Part shown: positions 37,069 to 45,215 of the stretch, piece by piece
Numbering within the stretch: the stretch's first letter is position 1
Layout: each line of letters opens with the position of its first letter
Assembly (NCBI RefSeq): GCF_900110995.1
Contig: NZ_FOJF01000001.1
Location: 1,443,199-1,507,198, forward strand
DNA from: Chitinophaga sp. YR573
GTDB taxonomy: Bacteria; Bacteroidota; Bacteroidia; Chitinophagales; Chitinophagaceae
Length of the DNA: 64,000 nt
Reading direction: 5' to 3'
Translations under genes and position numbers: made by a program
The notes under the pieces: generated by a model
What the model was told of the DNA's origin: nothing
Databases searched by the model: none
What the model saw: only the letters and a program-made list of their open reading frames with translations

Positions 37069-38006
37069 TCTGCCAATGATGCTTTAACAGGTCCTTGCAA
37101 CACATATCCTTTACTGCCTCCTTTATATACATACCGTTCTTCAGCTATGAATTTACCTTGTTTCTTTCCCTTTATCAATGCAGTTACTTCTGCCGGCAAA
37201 CTTTCTACATCTGTAGACCTGTACGTTCCTTTTATAGTAATGACGATATCCCGGAAAAACTTCTTATCACTGGGCGGGACGCTATATTCTCCCGTCCAGA
37301 CAGATCCTTCTTCTTCGCCTCCTTCCGTACGTTCAATACCATAAGCAGCCAGCACCTGCTGATAAGCGCCATTAGCACCTGCAATCAGGAAAAACGCCCC
37401 ATCAAACGGGCCACCACCTCCCCCATTACTATGTTTTAACATAAATGCGTACTGGTCCTGCCCTATTAATAAAGCCGTCGGCTTAGGACATTGTGAGAAC
37501 GCGCCGTAAGCCCCAACAGCTGGCTGAAAGAATTTCAGCACCCATTTATCTTTTATCAACACAAACTTCGCTAATCCCAGCAACCCACCGGTAAAGCGGG
37601 ATGTTTGCGCACCATCGGCATCAAATACTGAATGATTAAAACTAATGACTTTATATCTTGTACCGGAAGAGTCGCTATAACTCATAATATTGATCAGACG
37701 TGTAGCTACTCCATCTTCAAACGGAAAAGCAGAATTACTGTCTTCGTTTACATCTGTATAAGGTTTTGCTACACAGTTCTTGCATTCCCAGTTAATCATA
37801 TCATTGATATACTTACCATCTGACAGATTCGCATATTTCCCCGGGAAGAGTTTCAACAATGCTTTGGTAGCATCAAAAGGGTCCGGCATTTCAAGCGTAC
37901 GATTCTGCGAAAGAATAGTATCGCTAACGTTTTTCATTTTTAAGTCATCCTGTGCAAAGCACACTGTAGCAAGGAAAAGAGGCAGTAAGAGGCAGGTATA
38001 TTTCAT
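37065..38006 (-). CDS. Secreted protein of unknown function
   Basis: A 313-residue protein with a signal peptide (YTCLLLPLFLATVCFAQ). It contains one CKNC pair (NWECKNCVAKPYTDV), the only cysteines besides one in SQCPKP, and a long Gly/Asn-rich region (HSNGGGGGPFDGAFFLIAGANGAYQQ). I do not recognise it. It is probably envelope-associated. It overlaps the 3' end of the convergent barrel gene by 4 bases, with no terminator between. Confidence 0.75.
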   Translation of the reverse strand: MKYTCLLLPLFLATVCFAQDDLKMKNVSDTILSQNRTLEMPDPFDATKALLKLFPGKYANLSDGKYINDMINWECKNCVAKPYTDVNEDSNSAFPFEDGVATRLINIMSYSDSSGTRYKVISFNHSVFDADGAQTSRFTGGLLGLAKFVLIKDKWVLKFFQPAVGAYGAFSQCPKPTALLIGQDQYAFMLKHSNGGGGGPFDGAFFLIAGANGAYQQVLAAYGIERTEGGEEEGSVWTGEYSVPPSDKKFFRDIVITIKGTYRSTDVESLPAEVTALIKGKKQGKFIAEERYVYKGGSKGYVLQGPVKASLAD

Positions 38007-38102
38007 TTATTCGAACAATTCTGAATATGAAAGTAGTGAATTTTAGATATTATTCACTTACAACAATACCTTTCTTAAAAACCAGCAGCTTTATAAGTGC
38101 TC

Positions 38103-38921
38103 TTAACTGAAATTAGCCGATATCTTCTCCAGGTACTCCTCAATAGGCACTGAATTCCTCAACGCCATTAAATTATTCCCCATCTGCCCAATTACTGTAC
38201 GGAATTGATTACTCTTTCCTGTTGCCAGATCAGCAATCACATTCACAATAACCATCGGATCATCCCTGAGACTCTCATCAGTACTTCCCATAAGCGCCTT
38301 TAACTTACCCGTAAGCTCATCATAGGCCGTTATTGCAGTGTTTTTATTCCAGGTAATATTATCTCCAAAGTTATTTCCGGTAGAACCGCCCTGCTCTATC
38401 AATCTAAGAGAGATATTCAGCGGTTTTAACTCATAATAAAGCCCTTCTGTTAATCCTTCCAGCGCAAATTTGGACATATTATACAATGATCCCAGCGGTA
38501 CAGCCGTGGTAACACCCATAAACGAGCTGATATTAATAAACATACCACCACCATTCTCCCTGAAATGGGGTAAAAACGCACGGATAACATTAATAGGTCC
38601 ACGTGTATTCACAGCAAACTGCCAGTCGATATCAGCCTCTTTCGCCAGCTCTAAAGCCCCGTAAGTGCCCATTCCGGCATTGTTTACCACTACATCTATG
38701 CGACCAAAGGTGTTTATTGCTTCGGAAACGGCGTTTTTTGTCTGTTCCACATCGGTAACATCCTGCTTAATTATTTTAATGTTATCATACTTCGTGAGTT
38801 CTGTTTCTTTTTCCGGAGTACGCATGGTAGCTGCTACATTCCAGCCCTGTTCTGCAAAATATTTGGCAGTCAGTTTCCCCAGGCCACTGCTTGTGCCCGT
38901 TATAAAAATTACTTTTGACAT
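38103..38921 (-). CDS. SDR family oxidoreductase
   Basis: About 272 residues from the ATG at 38921 (MSKVIFITGTSSGLGKLTAKYFAEQG). The glycine motif TGTSSGLG, NNAG, the Ser in NISSFMG and YNMSK (YxxxK) are all in place. A longer frame starting at 39017 would run into the divergent HxlR gene, so 38921 is preferred. The substrate is unknown. It is transcribed away from the HxlR regulator, which probably controls it. Confidence 0.92.
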   Translation of the reverse strand: MSKVIFITGTSSGLGKLTAKYFAEQGWNVAATMRTPEKETELTKYDNIKIIKQDVTDVEQTKNAVSEAINTFGRIDVVVNNAGMGTYGALELAKEADIDWQFAVNTRGPINVIRAFLPHFRENGGGMFINISSFMGVTTAVPLGSLYNMSKFALEGLTEGLYYELKPLNISLRLIEQGGSTGNNFGDNITWNKNTAITAYDELTGKLKALMGSTDESLRDDPMVIVNVIADLATGKSNQFRTVIGQMGNNLMALRNSVPIEEYLEKISANFS

Positions 38922-38946
38922 GATTTTTGTTTTAAGACAGCACAAA

Positions 38947-38995
38947 GGTATAGAGAGAATGGTATAACTTTGTAACCAGTATAACAGAGTATACC
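38947..38995. promoter_or_regulatory. Clustered GGTATA half-sites between SDR and HxlR genes
   Basis: Half-sites GGTATA at 38947-38952 and 38961-38966, GTATAAC at 38962-38968 and again at 38980-38986, and the inverted TATACC at 38990-38995. They lie in the 78-base divergent promoter region and are likely HxlR operator sites. Confidence 0.5.
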
Positions 38996-38999
38996 AGTT

Positions 39000-39335
39000 A
39001 TGATTAGAAATCAGCAAGAAGAAGTACAGGCGTTACAGGATACCATTTACGTGATAGGAGGTAAATGGAGATTACCCATTATCAATTCCATCTGTAATGG
39101 TAACAAGCGTTTCCGAGAGATAGAAAGGAGTATTCCGGGTATTACCACCAGGATGCTCTCCCGGGAACTGAAGGATCTTGAGATGAATAAACTCATCACC
39201 AGAACAGTGTATGACGAAACGCCTGTTCTGGTAGAATATGAATCTACCGATTACTGTAAATCATTTGGCCCCGTTATCCTTGCAATGATTGCATGGGGTA
39301 AGGAACATAAGAAAAAAATCACTCAGAAATCATGA
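39000..39335 (+). CDS. HxlR family winged-helix regulator
   Basis: A 111-residue protein with the HxlR winged-helix pattern: IGGKWRLPIINSICNGNKRFREIERSIPGITTRMLSRELKDLEMNKLITRTVYDETPVLVEYESTDYC. Such regulators respond to carbonyls, quinones or redox stress through a conserved Cys, but no N-terminal Cys is visible here. It is divergent from an SDR, the usual detoxification partner. Its stop codon overlaps the start of the alpha-glucan phosphorylase gene by 4 bases, an unusual pairing. Confidence 0.93.
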   Translation: MIRNQQEEVQALQDTIYVIGGKWRLPIINSICNGNKRFREIERSIPGITTRMLSRELKDLEMNKLITRTVYDETPVLVEYESTDYCKSFGPVILAMIAWGKEHKKKITQKS

Positions 39336-40951
39336 TCAACAGGAAAGAGATCTTCGGATATGAACCCGCCAGCCAGTATACTACTTCCGTCGCTTATTTC
39401 TCTATGGAATTCGCAATAGACCAAGCCCTGAAAATTTATAGCGGAGGACTTGGATTCCTCGCTGGTTCACACCTGCGCAGCGCATATGAGTTAAAACAAA
39501 ACATGGTAGGCATTGGTATGCTCTGGAAGTTTGGATACTACGATCAGGGCAGAGATACCAACGCCCAGATGAAACCGGTGTTCGTACAAAAAGATTATTC
39601 TTTCTTACAGGATACAGGTATTATCTTCCAGATAAGCATTCACGATTCACCTGTACACATTAAAGTATACCTGTTACGCCCGGAAACATTCAACTCCGCT
39701 CCCCTCTTCTTATTAAGCACTGATATTCCGGAGAACGATTACCTCGCCCGTACTATCACGCACAGGCTATACGATCCTAACGAAGCTACCCGTATTGCAC
39801 AAAGTATTGTACTGGGTACAGGCGGCGCTACATTACTGGACCTGTTATCCATGACACCAGATGTATACCACATGAATGAAGGACATTCTGTTTCACTGAA
39901 CTTCTACCTGTATGCTAAACACAAAAGCCTGGAAGAAGTAAAGAAGAGAGTGATCTTTACCACACATACACCCGAAATGGCAGGCAACGAAGAACACGAC
40001 TTCGGACTGTTAAAAGGCATGTCCTTCTTCTATCACATGCAGGATCATGAAGTAAAACACTTGCTGGGCATAGATGGAGATCGCTTCAACTATACACTGG
40101 CAGCGCTTAAATTCTCACGCAAGGCGAATGGCGTATCTAAAATACATGGAGAGGTTGCAAGAAAAATGTGGGGCAATAACCCTGGCGTTTGTGAGATCAC
40201 TTCTATCACCAACGCACAGAATAAGACTTACTGGAAAGATGAGGTACTGGATAATGCTATTACGGCTAATGATGATGAAGGTATCACAGTAAGAAAAAAA
40301 GAACTGAAGAAACAACTGTTCAAAGTTGTAGCGGATCAATGCGGAAAACTGTTTAGTGAAAATGTACTCACCATCGTATGGGCCAGGCGTTTTGCCGGTT
40401 ATAAACGTGCAGACCTCATTATGCAGGACTGGAACCGCTTCATCAGTTTAATGAGCAACACCGTATATCCTATCCAGATCATCTGGGCGGGAAAACCTTA
40501 TCCGGAAGATACCAGCGGGAACGATCTCTTTAACCAGATCATCACAAAGGCAGCTCCGCTTCCCAATTGCGCAGTTCTGACAGGTTATGAACTGAGTCTT
40601 TCAGCCTTACTTAAAAAAGGCTCTGATGTATGGTTAAACAATCCTCAGATGTACAGGGAAGCCTCCGGCACCAGCGGTATGACCGCCGCCATGAATGGCA
40701 GTATTAATTTCTCTATCCCTGACGGATGGGTACCTGAATTTGCGAAAGACAAAGTAAACTGCTTCATTATACAACCGGAAAATGAAAATAGTCAGCTCAT
40801 GGATACGCTGGAAAAAGTAATTCTTCCCATGTATTACAAAGATCAGCAGCAATGGCTGAAAATCCTCAAAAAAGCAGCCACTGATGTAGTACCTGCTTTC
40901 GAATCAGCAAGGATGGCGAAAGAATATTATGAGATAATGTATAAATTTTAG
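39332..40951 (+). CDS. Short alpha-glucan phosphorylase-like protein (GT35), PLP lysine replaced by Thr
   Basis: A 539-residue GT35-type protein, much shorter than the roughly 800 residues of classical glycogen phosphorylases. VAYFSMEFAIDQALKIYSGGLGFLAGSHL is the N-terminal signature, followed by VYHMNEGHSV, VIFTTHTPEMAGNEEHDF, IVWARRFAGYKRADLI and IIWAGKPYPED. The PLP-anchoring motif (family E-A-S-G-T-x-x-M-K) reads EASGTSGMT here: Thr451 stands where the Schiff-base lysine should be. The protein may therefore not be a PLP phosphorylase. It overlaps the HxlR gene by 4 bases. A terminator-like hairpin follows. Confidence 0.85.
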   Translation: MINRKEIFGYEPASQYTTSVAYFSMEFAIDQALKIYSGGLGFLAGSHLRSAYELKQNMVGIGMLWKFGYYDQGRDTNAQMKPVFVQKDYSFLQDTGIIFQISIHDSPVHIKVYLLRPETFNSAPLFLLSTDIPENDYLARTITHRLYDPNEATRIAQSIVLGTGGATLLDLLSMTPDVYHMNEGHSVSLNFYLYAKHKSLEEVKKRVIFTTHTPEMAGNEEHDFGLLKGMSFFYHMQDHEVKHLLGIDGDRFNYTLAALKFSRKANGVSKIHGEVARKMWGNNPGVCEITSITNAQNKTYWKDEVLDNAITANDDEGITVRKKELKKQLFKVVADQCGKLFSENVLTIVWARRFAGYKRADLIMQDWNRFISLMSNTVYPIQIIWAGKPYPEDTSGNDLFNQIITKAAPLPNCAVLTGYELSLSALLKKGSDVWLNNPQMYREASGTSGMTAAMNGSINFSIPDGWVPEFAKDKVNCFIIQPENENSQLMDTLEKVILPMYYKDQQQWLKILKKAATDVVPAFESARMAKEYYEIMYKF

Positions 40952-41031
40952 TGGTTTTCCATGGTTTGCCCAGTCTGACGTTTTGGGTATTCCCTTTACA
41001 ATAGGCGTTTACATCGTTTTCTTGCAAAAGT

Positions 41032-41072
41032 AAAGGCTACCTTTTGAAATTATAAAGGTTGCCTTTGTTTTT
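41032..41072 (+). terminator. Probable terminator after the phosphorylase-like gene
   Basis: AAAGGCTACCTTT (41032-41044) and AAAGGTTGCCTTT (41054-41066) form an inverted repeat with one mismatch, followed by GTTTTT. Confidence 0.55.
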
Positions 41073-41151
41073 ACAAAACATGAATACAGTCATCCTTTTT
41101 GGGGGAAACCTTTGGAGTGAAAAATCGGCAGAATGCGAATTGTAATGACAA

Positions 41152-41178
41152 CAAAAAAGCCCATCTGTCTATGGGCTT
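41152..41178 (-). terminator. Rho-independent terminator of the TAC operon
   Basis: AAGCCCAT (41157-41164) pairs with ATGGGCTT (41171-41178), loop CTGTCT; read on the minus strand the stem is followed by TTTTT. It stands just downstream of the SecB-like gene. Confidence 0.85.
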
Positions 41179-41199
41179 GAAATTGTATACTAGAAAAGC

Positions 41200-41664
41200 T
41201 TAAGGGGTGTTACCAGGAAAAAAATCATACAATTCATGTGTGGGCAAAATTGGCAAAATAAATTTGTCGAGCAGTGTTCCTAAGCAACGATTATATATAA
41301 TTCCTCTTGCCGTAGAATAGCTTATATTAGCTAATGGTACCAAAGCGTCTGCTTGAATAAAGGTTTGGCCTTCAGACCTATAAGTCCAATTTTCTAAATC
41401 TTGGACCTTATATAAAAAATCAATATTGTAGTGTCCATTAAGAACTGATTCACCCTCTTCTTTGTTTGAGGATTCAATATTACACCAAAAAGTCACCTTG
41501 ACTAGCTTATGATCTGTATTTATCGCACCTTCAAAGCCATAACTAATTTCCAATGATTTAATATCCACATGAATATTAGAAATCATTCTATTCTCTAGTG
41601 ATGCTTTGGTGATTTTTATATCATCCAACGATACATTTTCTATATTGAATATTCTGTCGCTCAT
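41200..41664 (-). CDS. SecB-like chaperone of a toxin-antitoxin-chaperone system
   Basis: A 154-residue cytoplasmic protein, close to the length of SecB. The strand-rich first part (ISNIHVDIKSLEISYGFEGAI, KLVKVTFWCNIESSNKEEGE) has paired beta-strands, and the ending ADALVPLANISYSTARGIIYNRCLGTLLDKFILPILPTHELYDFF follows the SecB pattern of a helix with LxP-x-A...ISxxxxRG then a proline-rich LxPxxFxxLY ending. It would protect the antitoxin until it folds, as TAC chaperones do in Mycobacterium. It overlaps the HTH antitoxin gene by 4 bases (ATGA). I infer the fold from pattern only. Confidence 0.7.
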   Translation of the reverse strand: MSDRIFNIENVSLDDIKITKASLENRMISNIHVDIKSLEISYGFEGAINTDHKLVKVTFWCNIESSNKEEGESVLNGHYNIDFLYKVQDLENWTYRSEGQTFIQADALVPLANISYSTARGIIYNRCLGTLLDKFILPILPTHELYDFFPGNTP

Positions 41665-42095
41665 GCTCCAATTTCAGTTTGTAACCCTTTTTTCCCTTTT
41701 AGATTATCATTATCGATCTTAACGGATACAAAAACTTCTGCCATTTGGCCTTGCTCATTCACCTCAATATGTTTAACCTCTTTATGACGTGCCACAGTTA
41801 CCTTTTCATAGTTTATGTGACAATCAGAATTAGTTATTACTCCAATAATATCTGCCTCAAATGCAATAGATAGTTTGGCAATTGTGGATATAGTAAAATT
41901 CTGAACTCCAGAAAACCATTTTGAGACAATAGCTTCACTTACTCCCATCTTCTCAGCAAGGCGCTTTTGTTTACCATCAAATTTGAGTTCTAGTAACTCA
42001 TGTAAACGGTCCTGAATGTCAAGAGCAAGCCTAATCTCTTCACGAGATTCGAGGGAAGCTTCTTTTATAATCTTTTTAAAATTTTCCAATTTCAT
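41661..42095 (-). CDS. XRE-type HTH antitoxin with C-terminal chaperone-dependent tail
   Basis: A 144-residue protein with an N-terminal helical segment (1-30), an XRE HTH (about 38-80: KQKRLAEKMGVSEAIVSKWFSGVQNFTISTIAKLSIAF), and an unusual tail (about 81-144, hydrophobic strand-like VTVARHKEVKHIEV then AEVFVSVKID). In TAC systems such a tail (ChAD) makes the antitoxin unstable without its SecB-like chaperone. It is overlapped by 4 bases by both neighbours and lies directly downstream of the toxin, as in higBA. It probably represses the operon through the palindrome at 42580-42597. Confidence 0.8.
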   Translation of the reverse strand: MKLENFKKIIKEASLESREEIRLALDIQDRLHELLELKFDGKQKRLAEKMGVSEAIVSKWFSGVQNFTISTIAKLSIAFEADIIGVITNSDCHINYEKVTVARHKEVKHIEVNEQGQMAEVFVSVKIDNDNLKGKKGLQTEIGA

Positions 42096-42574
42096 AAATC
42101 TAATTCTAGGTCTTCTAACTCTGAATTGTTTAAGTTCAAACCTTGTATTTCTATCTCTTTATAAATCAAACGGGCGATCTTTAAAGCCCGGCTAAAATGT
42201 ACACTTACATTGGGACAATCTTCTGGCTTAAGTTTAGTCTTTATCCCACCATTCATTAATATTACCACAGATTGAGAAAGCCAAATACAATAAAGCCTCA
42301 CTCCGAAATCTTCGTTATTTTCTTGTTTGATACTTGCAGATACCACTGGCATATATTCTGCCGGTCCTTCATTATTGAAATAGTATTTTTTCGCCCCTCT
42401 ATGGGACATTTCATCAATAGCTAGATATAATAATTCAAGTTCTTTTTCATGACTAGAGAAATCCTTTTCATCAAATAGCTCAAATTCTGTCAATTCAGAA
42501 TTTCCTAATTTGACAGTATAAAATGAAACCTTTCCATTGGATAAATCCTCTATTAACTGAAATAGAACTCTCAA
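42092..42574 (-). CDS. RelE/HigB-like toxin of the TAC system
   Basis: A 160-residue protein with TTG as the start codon at 42574; no ATG is available until residue 56. The C-terminal half (GVRLYCIWLSQSVVILMNGGIKTK, then PEDCPNVSVHFSRALKIARLI) follows the pattern of phage Gp49-like/HigB toxins, in which a strand-strand hairpin with Gly-Gly precedes a Lys and a C-terminal helix. It has a longer N-terminal part than a minimal RelE. Such toxins cut mRNA in the ribosome. The stop overlaps the antitoxin ATG (ATGA). First gene of the operon. Confidence 0.7.
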   Translation of the reverse strand: MRVLFQLIEDLSNGKVSFYTVKLGNSELTEFELFDEKDFSSHEKELELLYLAIDEMSHRGAKKYYFNNEGPAEYMPVVSASIKQENNEDFGVRLYCIWLSQSVVILMNGGIKTKLKPEDCPNVSVHFSRALKIARLIYKEIEIQGLNLNNSELEDLELDL

Positions 42575-42579
42575 AATTA

Positions 42580-42607
42580 CTTAACTTCTAGGTTAAGAAC
42601 AAAGATA
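42580..42607 (-). promoter_or_regulatory. TAC operon promoter and operator
   Basis: On the minus strand TATCTTTG (42607-42600) is an exact TAnnTTTG -7 box, about 25 bases from the TTG start. The palindrome CTTAAC-N6-GTTAAG (42580-42597) lies directly between it and the start, covering the likely transcription start, as expected for autorepression by the HTH antitoxin. No convincing -33 box is seen. Confidence 0.65.
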
Positions 42608-43173
42608 CTATCATATTGTTTACAGAAAAAATAAATGCGAAGCTCATAATTTTTTTCTTTGAGGGAAAGTGGTGACAATCTGGTGTATTTGTGACACCGA
42701 TTTTATAATTACCTAATAACCAATCACAAGCATTAGTTCCCTTATTGCTATATGACAATTATTCGACCAAGGCTAAATGATTTTCACAATATCCCTGGAA
42801 TTTCACTTGATCCAAAGAAATAGTTCAAAATGTTAAGTCGGGGCAAGCGGACAGGTTTTGAACTTATTGAAATTCATTTAAAAAAACCAAACCGTAGATG
42901 ATCTGTAAGAGTTGAATGTATTGATATTAATACATGTATATCATTTGTAGTAGTGCGTTTTATACAAGTGTTGAATACAAGTTTGACATTTGCTGTTCAT
43001 CTTATAACAATGAAGTCTTAAGTAAGAATATAAATATCGAAGATGAGCTTGATCAAGCCCGTCAACAACCAGGACTTTTATAAATTAAATCAATAAGCAG
43101 ATGGGCCTATGCAAGCAACACTCGTATTGACAAAAGCGGATCATCACCTAATCTAATCAACAAAAAGCAAATT
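42608..43173. other. AT-rich gap with one possible short ORF
   Basis: About 570 bases with no convincing gene. The only ORF I see on the plus strand is 42934-43083 (49 codons plus stop), ending in an acidic region (EDELDQARQQPGLL). It has no visible ribosome-binding site and no family match; it may be a remnant. The stretch has higher AT content than the flanking genes. Confidence 0.5.
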
Positions 43174-43743
43174 ATGCTAACAATAAAAGAAATGGAGGAA
43201 CGTCTCGGATTTACTCCAGGGCCAACACTTGTTGAATTGGCAAAAAGAGCTTATGAAACGGCCTCAGACTTACCCTCTCATGCGTTTGCCAAACTTTGGT
43301 TTATACTTCCCTGGCTTGATGCAAAATATGATGGTTATAATACTTGTTTTGGTGGCAGCGGCACGCCAAAAAACGTGATGGCTTTTGCTTTTACGGGTGG
43401 AGATCTGGTTCATTTTGGCTTTCTTACTGCACCTGACCTTGAAAACGAAGAATCTCCTATTGTGTGCATTGACCCTGGTGATCGCGCTCAAATTGTAGCG
43501 CCCAACCTGCGTACGTTTCTCGGATTATTGAGTATTGCTTTTGGTGAAGTCATGGGAAGGCATACAAATGAACATTGGTTTTCCTTTCGCCAAAAATGGT
43601 ATGGTAATGAGCCAGATCATCTGCAGGAAATGGAACGCTTATCTCAGATCATTTTAACTATTCCAGGTGTTACCCGCCCGAGCGATCCTGAGCGCATCGT
43701 TAAAATGACAACTGATATTACATTTGAACTGTCCTGGGATTGA
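43174..43743 (+). CDS. Hypothetical protein, possibly a SUKH/SMI1-like immunity protein
   Basis: A 189-residue cytoplasmic protein. It has several Trp and Gly motifs (FILPWLDAKYDGYNTCFGGSG, MAFAFTGGDLVHFGFL) and the segment ESPIVCIDPGDRAQIVAPNLRTFLGLLSIAF, which resembles the strand-plus-helix region of SUKH/SMI1 immunity proteins. That is weak pattern evidence; I do not recognise it firmly. It lies in the AT-rich accessory patch between the TAC system and the tRNA gene. Confidence 0.55.
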   Translation: MLTIKEMEERLGFTPGPTLVELAKRAYETASDLPSHAFAKLWFILPWLDAKYDGYNTCFGGSGTPKNVMAFAFTGGDLVHFGFLTAPDLENEESPIVCIDPGDRAQIVAPNLRTFLGLLSIAFGEVMGRHTNEHWFSFRQKWYGNEPDHLQEMERLSQIILTIPGVTRPSDPERIVKMTTDITFELSWD

Positions 43744-43833
43744 CAGGTAGTGGCCACTTTAATTTAAGGGACTGACAAAGTAAACGAAGTGTTATGCGAA
43801 TCCCACAATTGAACAGCATTTCAGAAAGTGATA

Positions 43834-43879
43834 AAAATAAACAAGGCATCTGCCAGCTAGCGGATGCCTTGTTTATTTT
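43834..43879. terminator. Bidirectional terminator between the accessory gene and tRNA
   Basis: Seventeen-bp stem: 43834-43850 pairs with 43863-43879, core ACAAGGCATC, with a 12-base loop and T/A-rich outer ends. It serves the plus-strand gene and the minus-strand tRNA. Confidence 0.85.
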
Positions 43880-43881
43880 AG

Positions 43882-43953
<72 letters not shown>

Positions 43954-43994
43954 ATAAGGGCGCGAAGGTAAGCGAAAGATTTAATATTCAAAAT

Positions 43995-44657
43995 TTATTT
44001 TTTGCGGAAGTATTTAATCTGCTCTAATCTCACGATCGCCTGCTCTTCATTAAACTCATCTTTACTCAACTGTTCCATCCATCTGTAATTACCAAATCTC
44101 AGTTGTCGTATATGCGGTCCCTTGTTGAGTAAATTAAATTCATTACAACTATCACACTGAATAATATCCCAGCATAAATCAGGAATCTCCTCTCCCCTCT
44201 CCAGGATAAAAGTATCCAATGCCGTTTTACAATTACTGCATTCCTGAGACAATGTTTCTATCACTTTCCTGGGACGCTTAAACAGCGTACTAATCTTTAT
44301 CAGCGTACCTAATATAATACCGTACATCCAACTGTTAAGCGCATATTTAAGATCCACATCAACAATCGTAGAGAGCTTGTGAAAAGTATCAGCAATAAAC
44401 TCTCTTTCTTCTGTATCGTATTCCGACCTATCGAATGCGGATAAATGCTGAGACAATAATGACTTCAGCTGCCTGGAAGAAGCATCGTTCTCAACGGCTG
44501 TTATTAAAGCATCCAGGGTATCATTAAACTGCATATCCAGTTGCAGACAGCATTCTGCTCCTGAAGGACTCAGCCCTCTCTTTTCCCATTCCGGGGCAGA
44601 GAATTTATCTTTCTGTCGAAGCGCGGATAGTCTATTTATCGTATGTAATTTTTCCAT
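43995..44657 (-). CDS. Hypothetical protein with zinc-ribbon-like cysteines
   Basis: A 220-residue protein. The middle (SAFDRSEYDTEEREFIADTFHKLSTIVDVDL) recalls the DUF4844 pattern, and residues about 140-180 contain ECSNCKTAL and QCDSCNEF, four cysteines in two CxxC pairs that may bind zinc. No signal peptide or membrane segment is visible. Function unknown. It lies 41 bases upstream of the tRNA and is divergent from the AhpD-like gene. Confidence 0.65.
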   Translation of the reverse strand: MEKLHTINRLSALRQKDKFSAPEWEKRGLSPSGAECCLQLDMQFNDTLDALITAVENDASSRQLKSLLSQHLSAFDRSEYDTEEREFIADTFHKLSTIVDVDLKYALNSWMYGIILGTLIKISTLFKRPRKVIETLSQECSNCKTALDTFILERGEEIPDLCWDIIQCDSCNEFNLLNKGPHIRQLRFGNYRWMEQLSKDEFNEEQAIVRLEQIKYFRKK

Positions 44658-44740
44658 CTGATGAGTAAATATAAATTTTCTTAATCATGATTAAGATTTT
44701 TTCCTCCGCTTCCATAGAACTTTGTTTAAAATTCAATGAT

Positions 44741-45181
44741 ATGGACACCAGAATGAAACTAAACGAAGTAATCCCAGATGGCTATAAAGCCTTATATCCA
44801 TTAGAAGCTTTTCTCTCCAAAAGCGAATTAACAGGCACCCATAAAGACCTGATTAAAATAAGAGCATCGCAGATCAATGGATGTGCTTTCTGTATCGATA
44901 TGCATACCAAAGAGGCCCGTAAAGCAGGCGAAACAGAACAACGCATTTATGCACTCAACGCATGGCGAGAAACACCCTTCTTTACAGAAGAAGAACGAGC
45001 TATACTGGCATTAGCAGAAGAAACCACACTCATACAACATCATGTAGCGAGTGAAACATATAATAAAGCAATTGAACTGTTAGGCGAAAAATATACCGCA
45101 CTGGTGATTATGGCCACCATTTCAATCAATGCATGGAACAGGATCGGTATCAGCACACATATGATGCCCCCACTGAATTAA
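44741..45181 (+). CDS. AhpD-like carboxymuconolactone decarboxylase family protein
   Basis: About 146 residues from the ATG at 44741 (MDTRMKLNEVIPDGYKALYPLEAFL); a frame from 44687 adds 18 hydrophobic residues I consider unlikely. The redox motif GCAFCIDMHTKEARKAGE (CxxC followed by H) is the AhpD signature, with the following RIYALNAWRETPFFTEEERAILALAEE. It is a peroxide/alkylhydroperoxide-related reductase component, or a related disulfide protein. It is followed by a terminator. Confidence 0.92.
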   Translation: MDTRMKLNEVIPDGYKALYPLEAFLSKSELTGTHKDLIKIRASQINGCAFCIDMHTKEARKAGETEQRIYALNAWRETPFFTEEERAILALAEETTLIQHHVASETYNKAIELLGEKYTALVIMATISINAWNRIGISTHMMPPLN

Positions 45182-45185
45182 AACG

Positions 45186-45215
45186 AAAAGCTGGCCCTTA
45201 AACGGCCAGCTTTTT
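45186..45215 (+). terminator. Rho-independent terminator
   Basis: AAAAGCTGGCC (45186-45196) pairs with GGCCAGCTTTT (45204-45214) with a T-run. Confidence 0.9.

Noticed and set aside
38922..39017. Longer start of the SDR at 38103-38921
   Set aside because: The extension would overlap the divergent HxlR gene and lacks SDR character; the Rossmann motif begins directly after the ATG at 38921.
40952..41160. A duplicate of the tRNA-Met 3' end marking an island boundary
   Set aside because: I compared the region with the tRNA 3' end by eye and found no copy of useful length.
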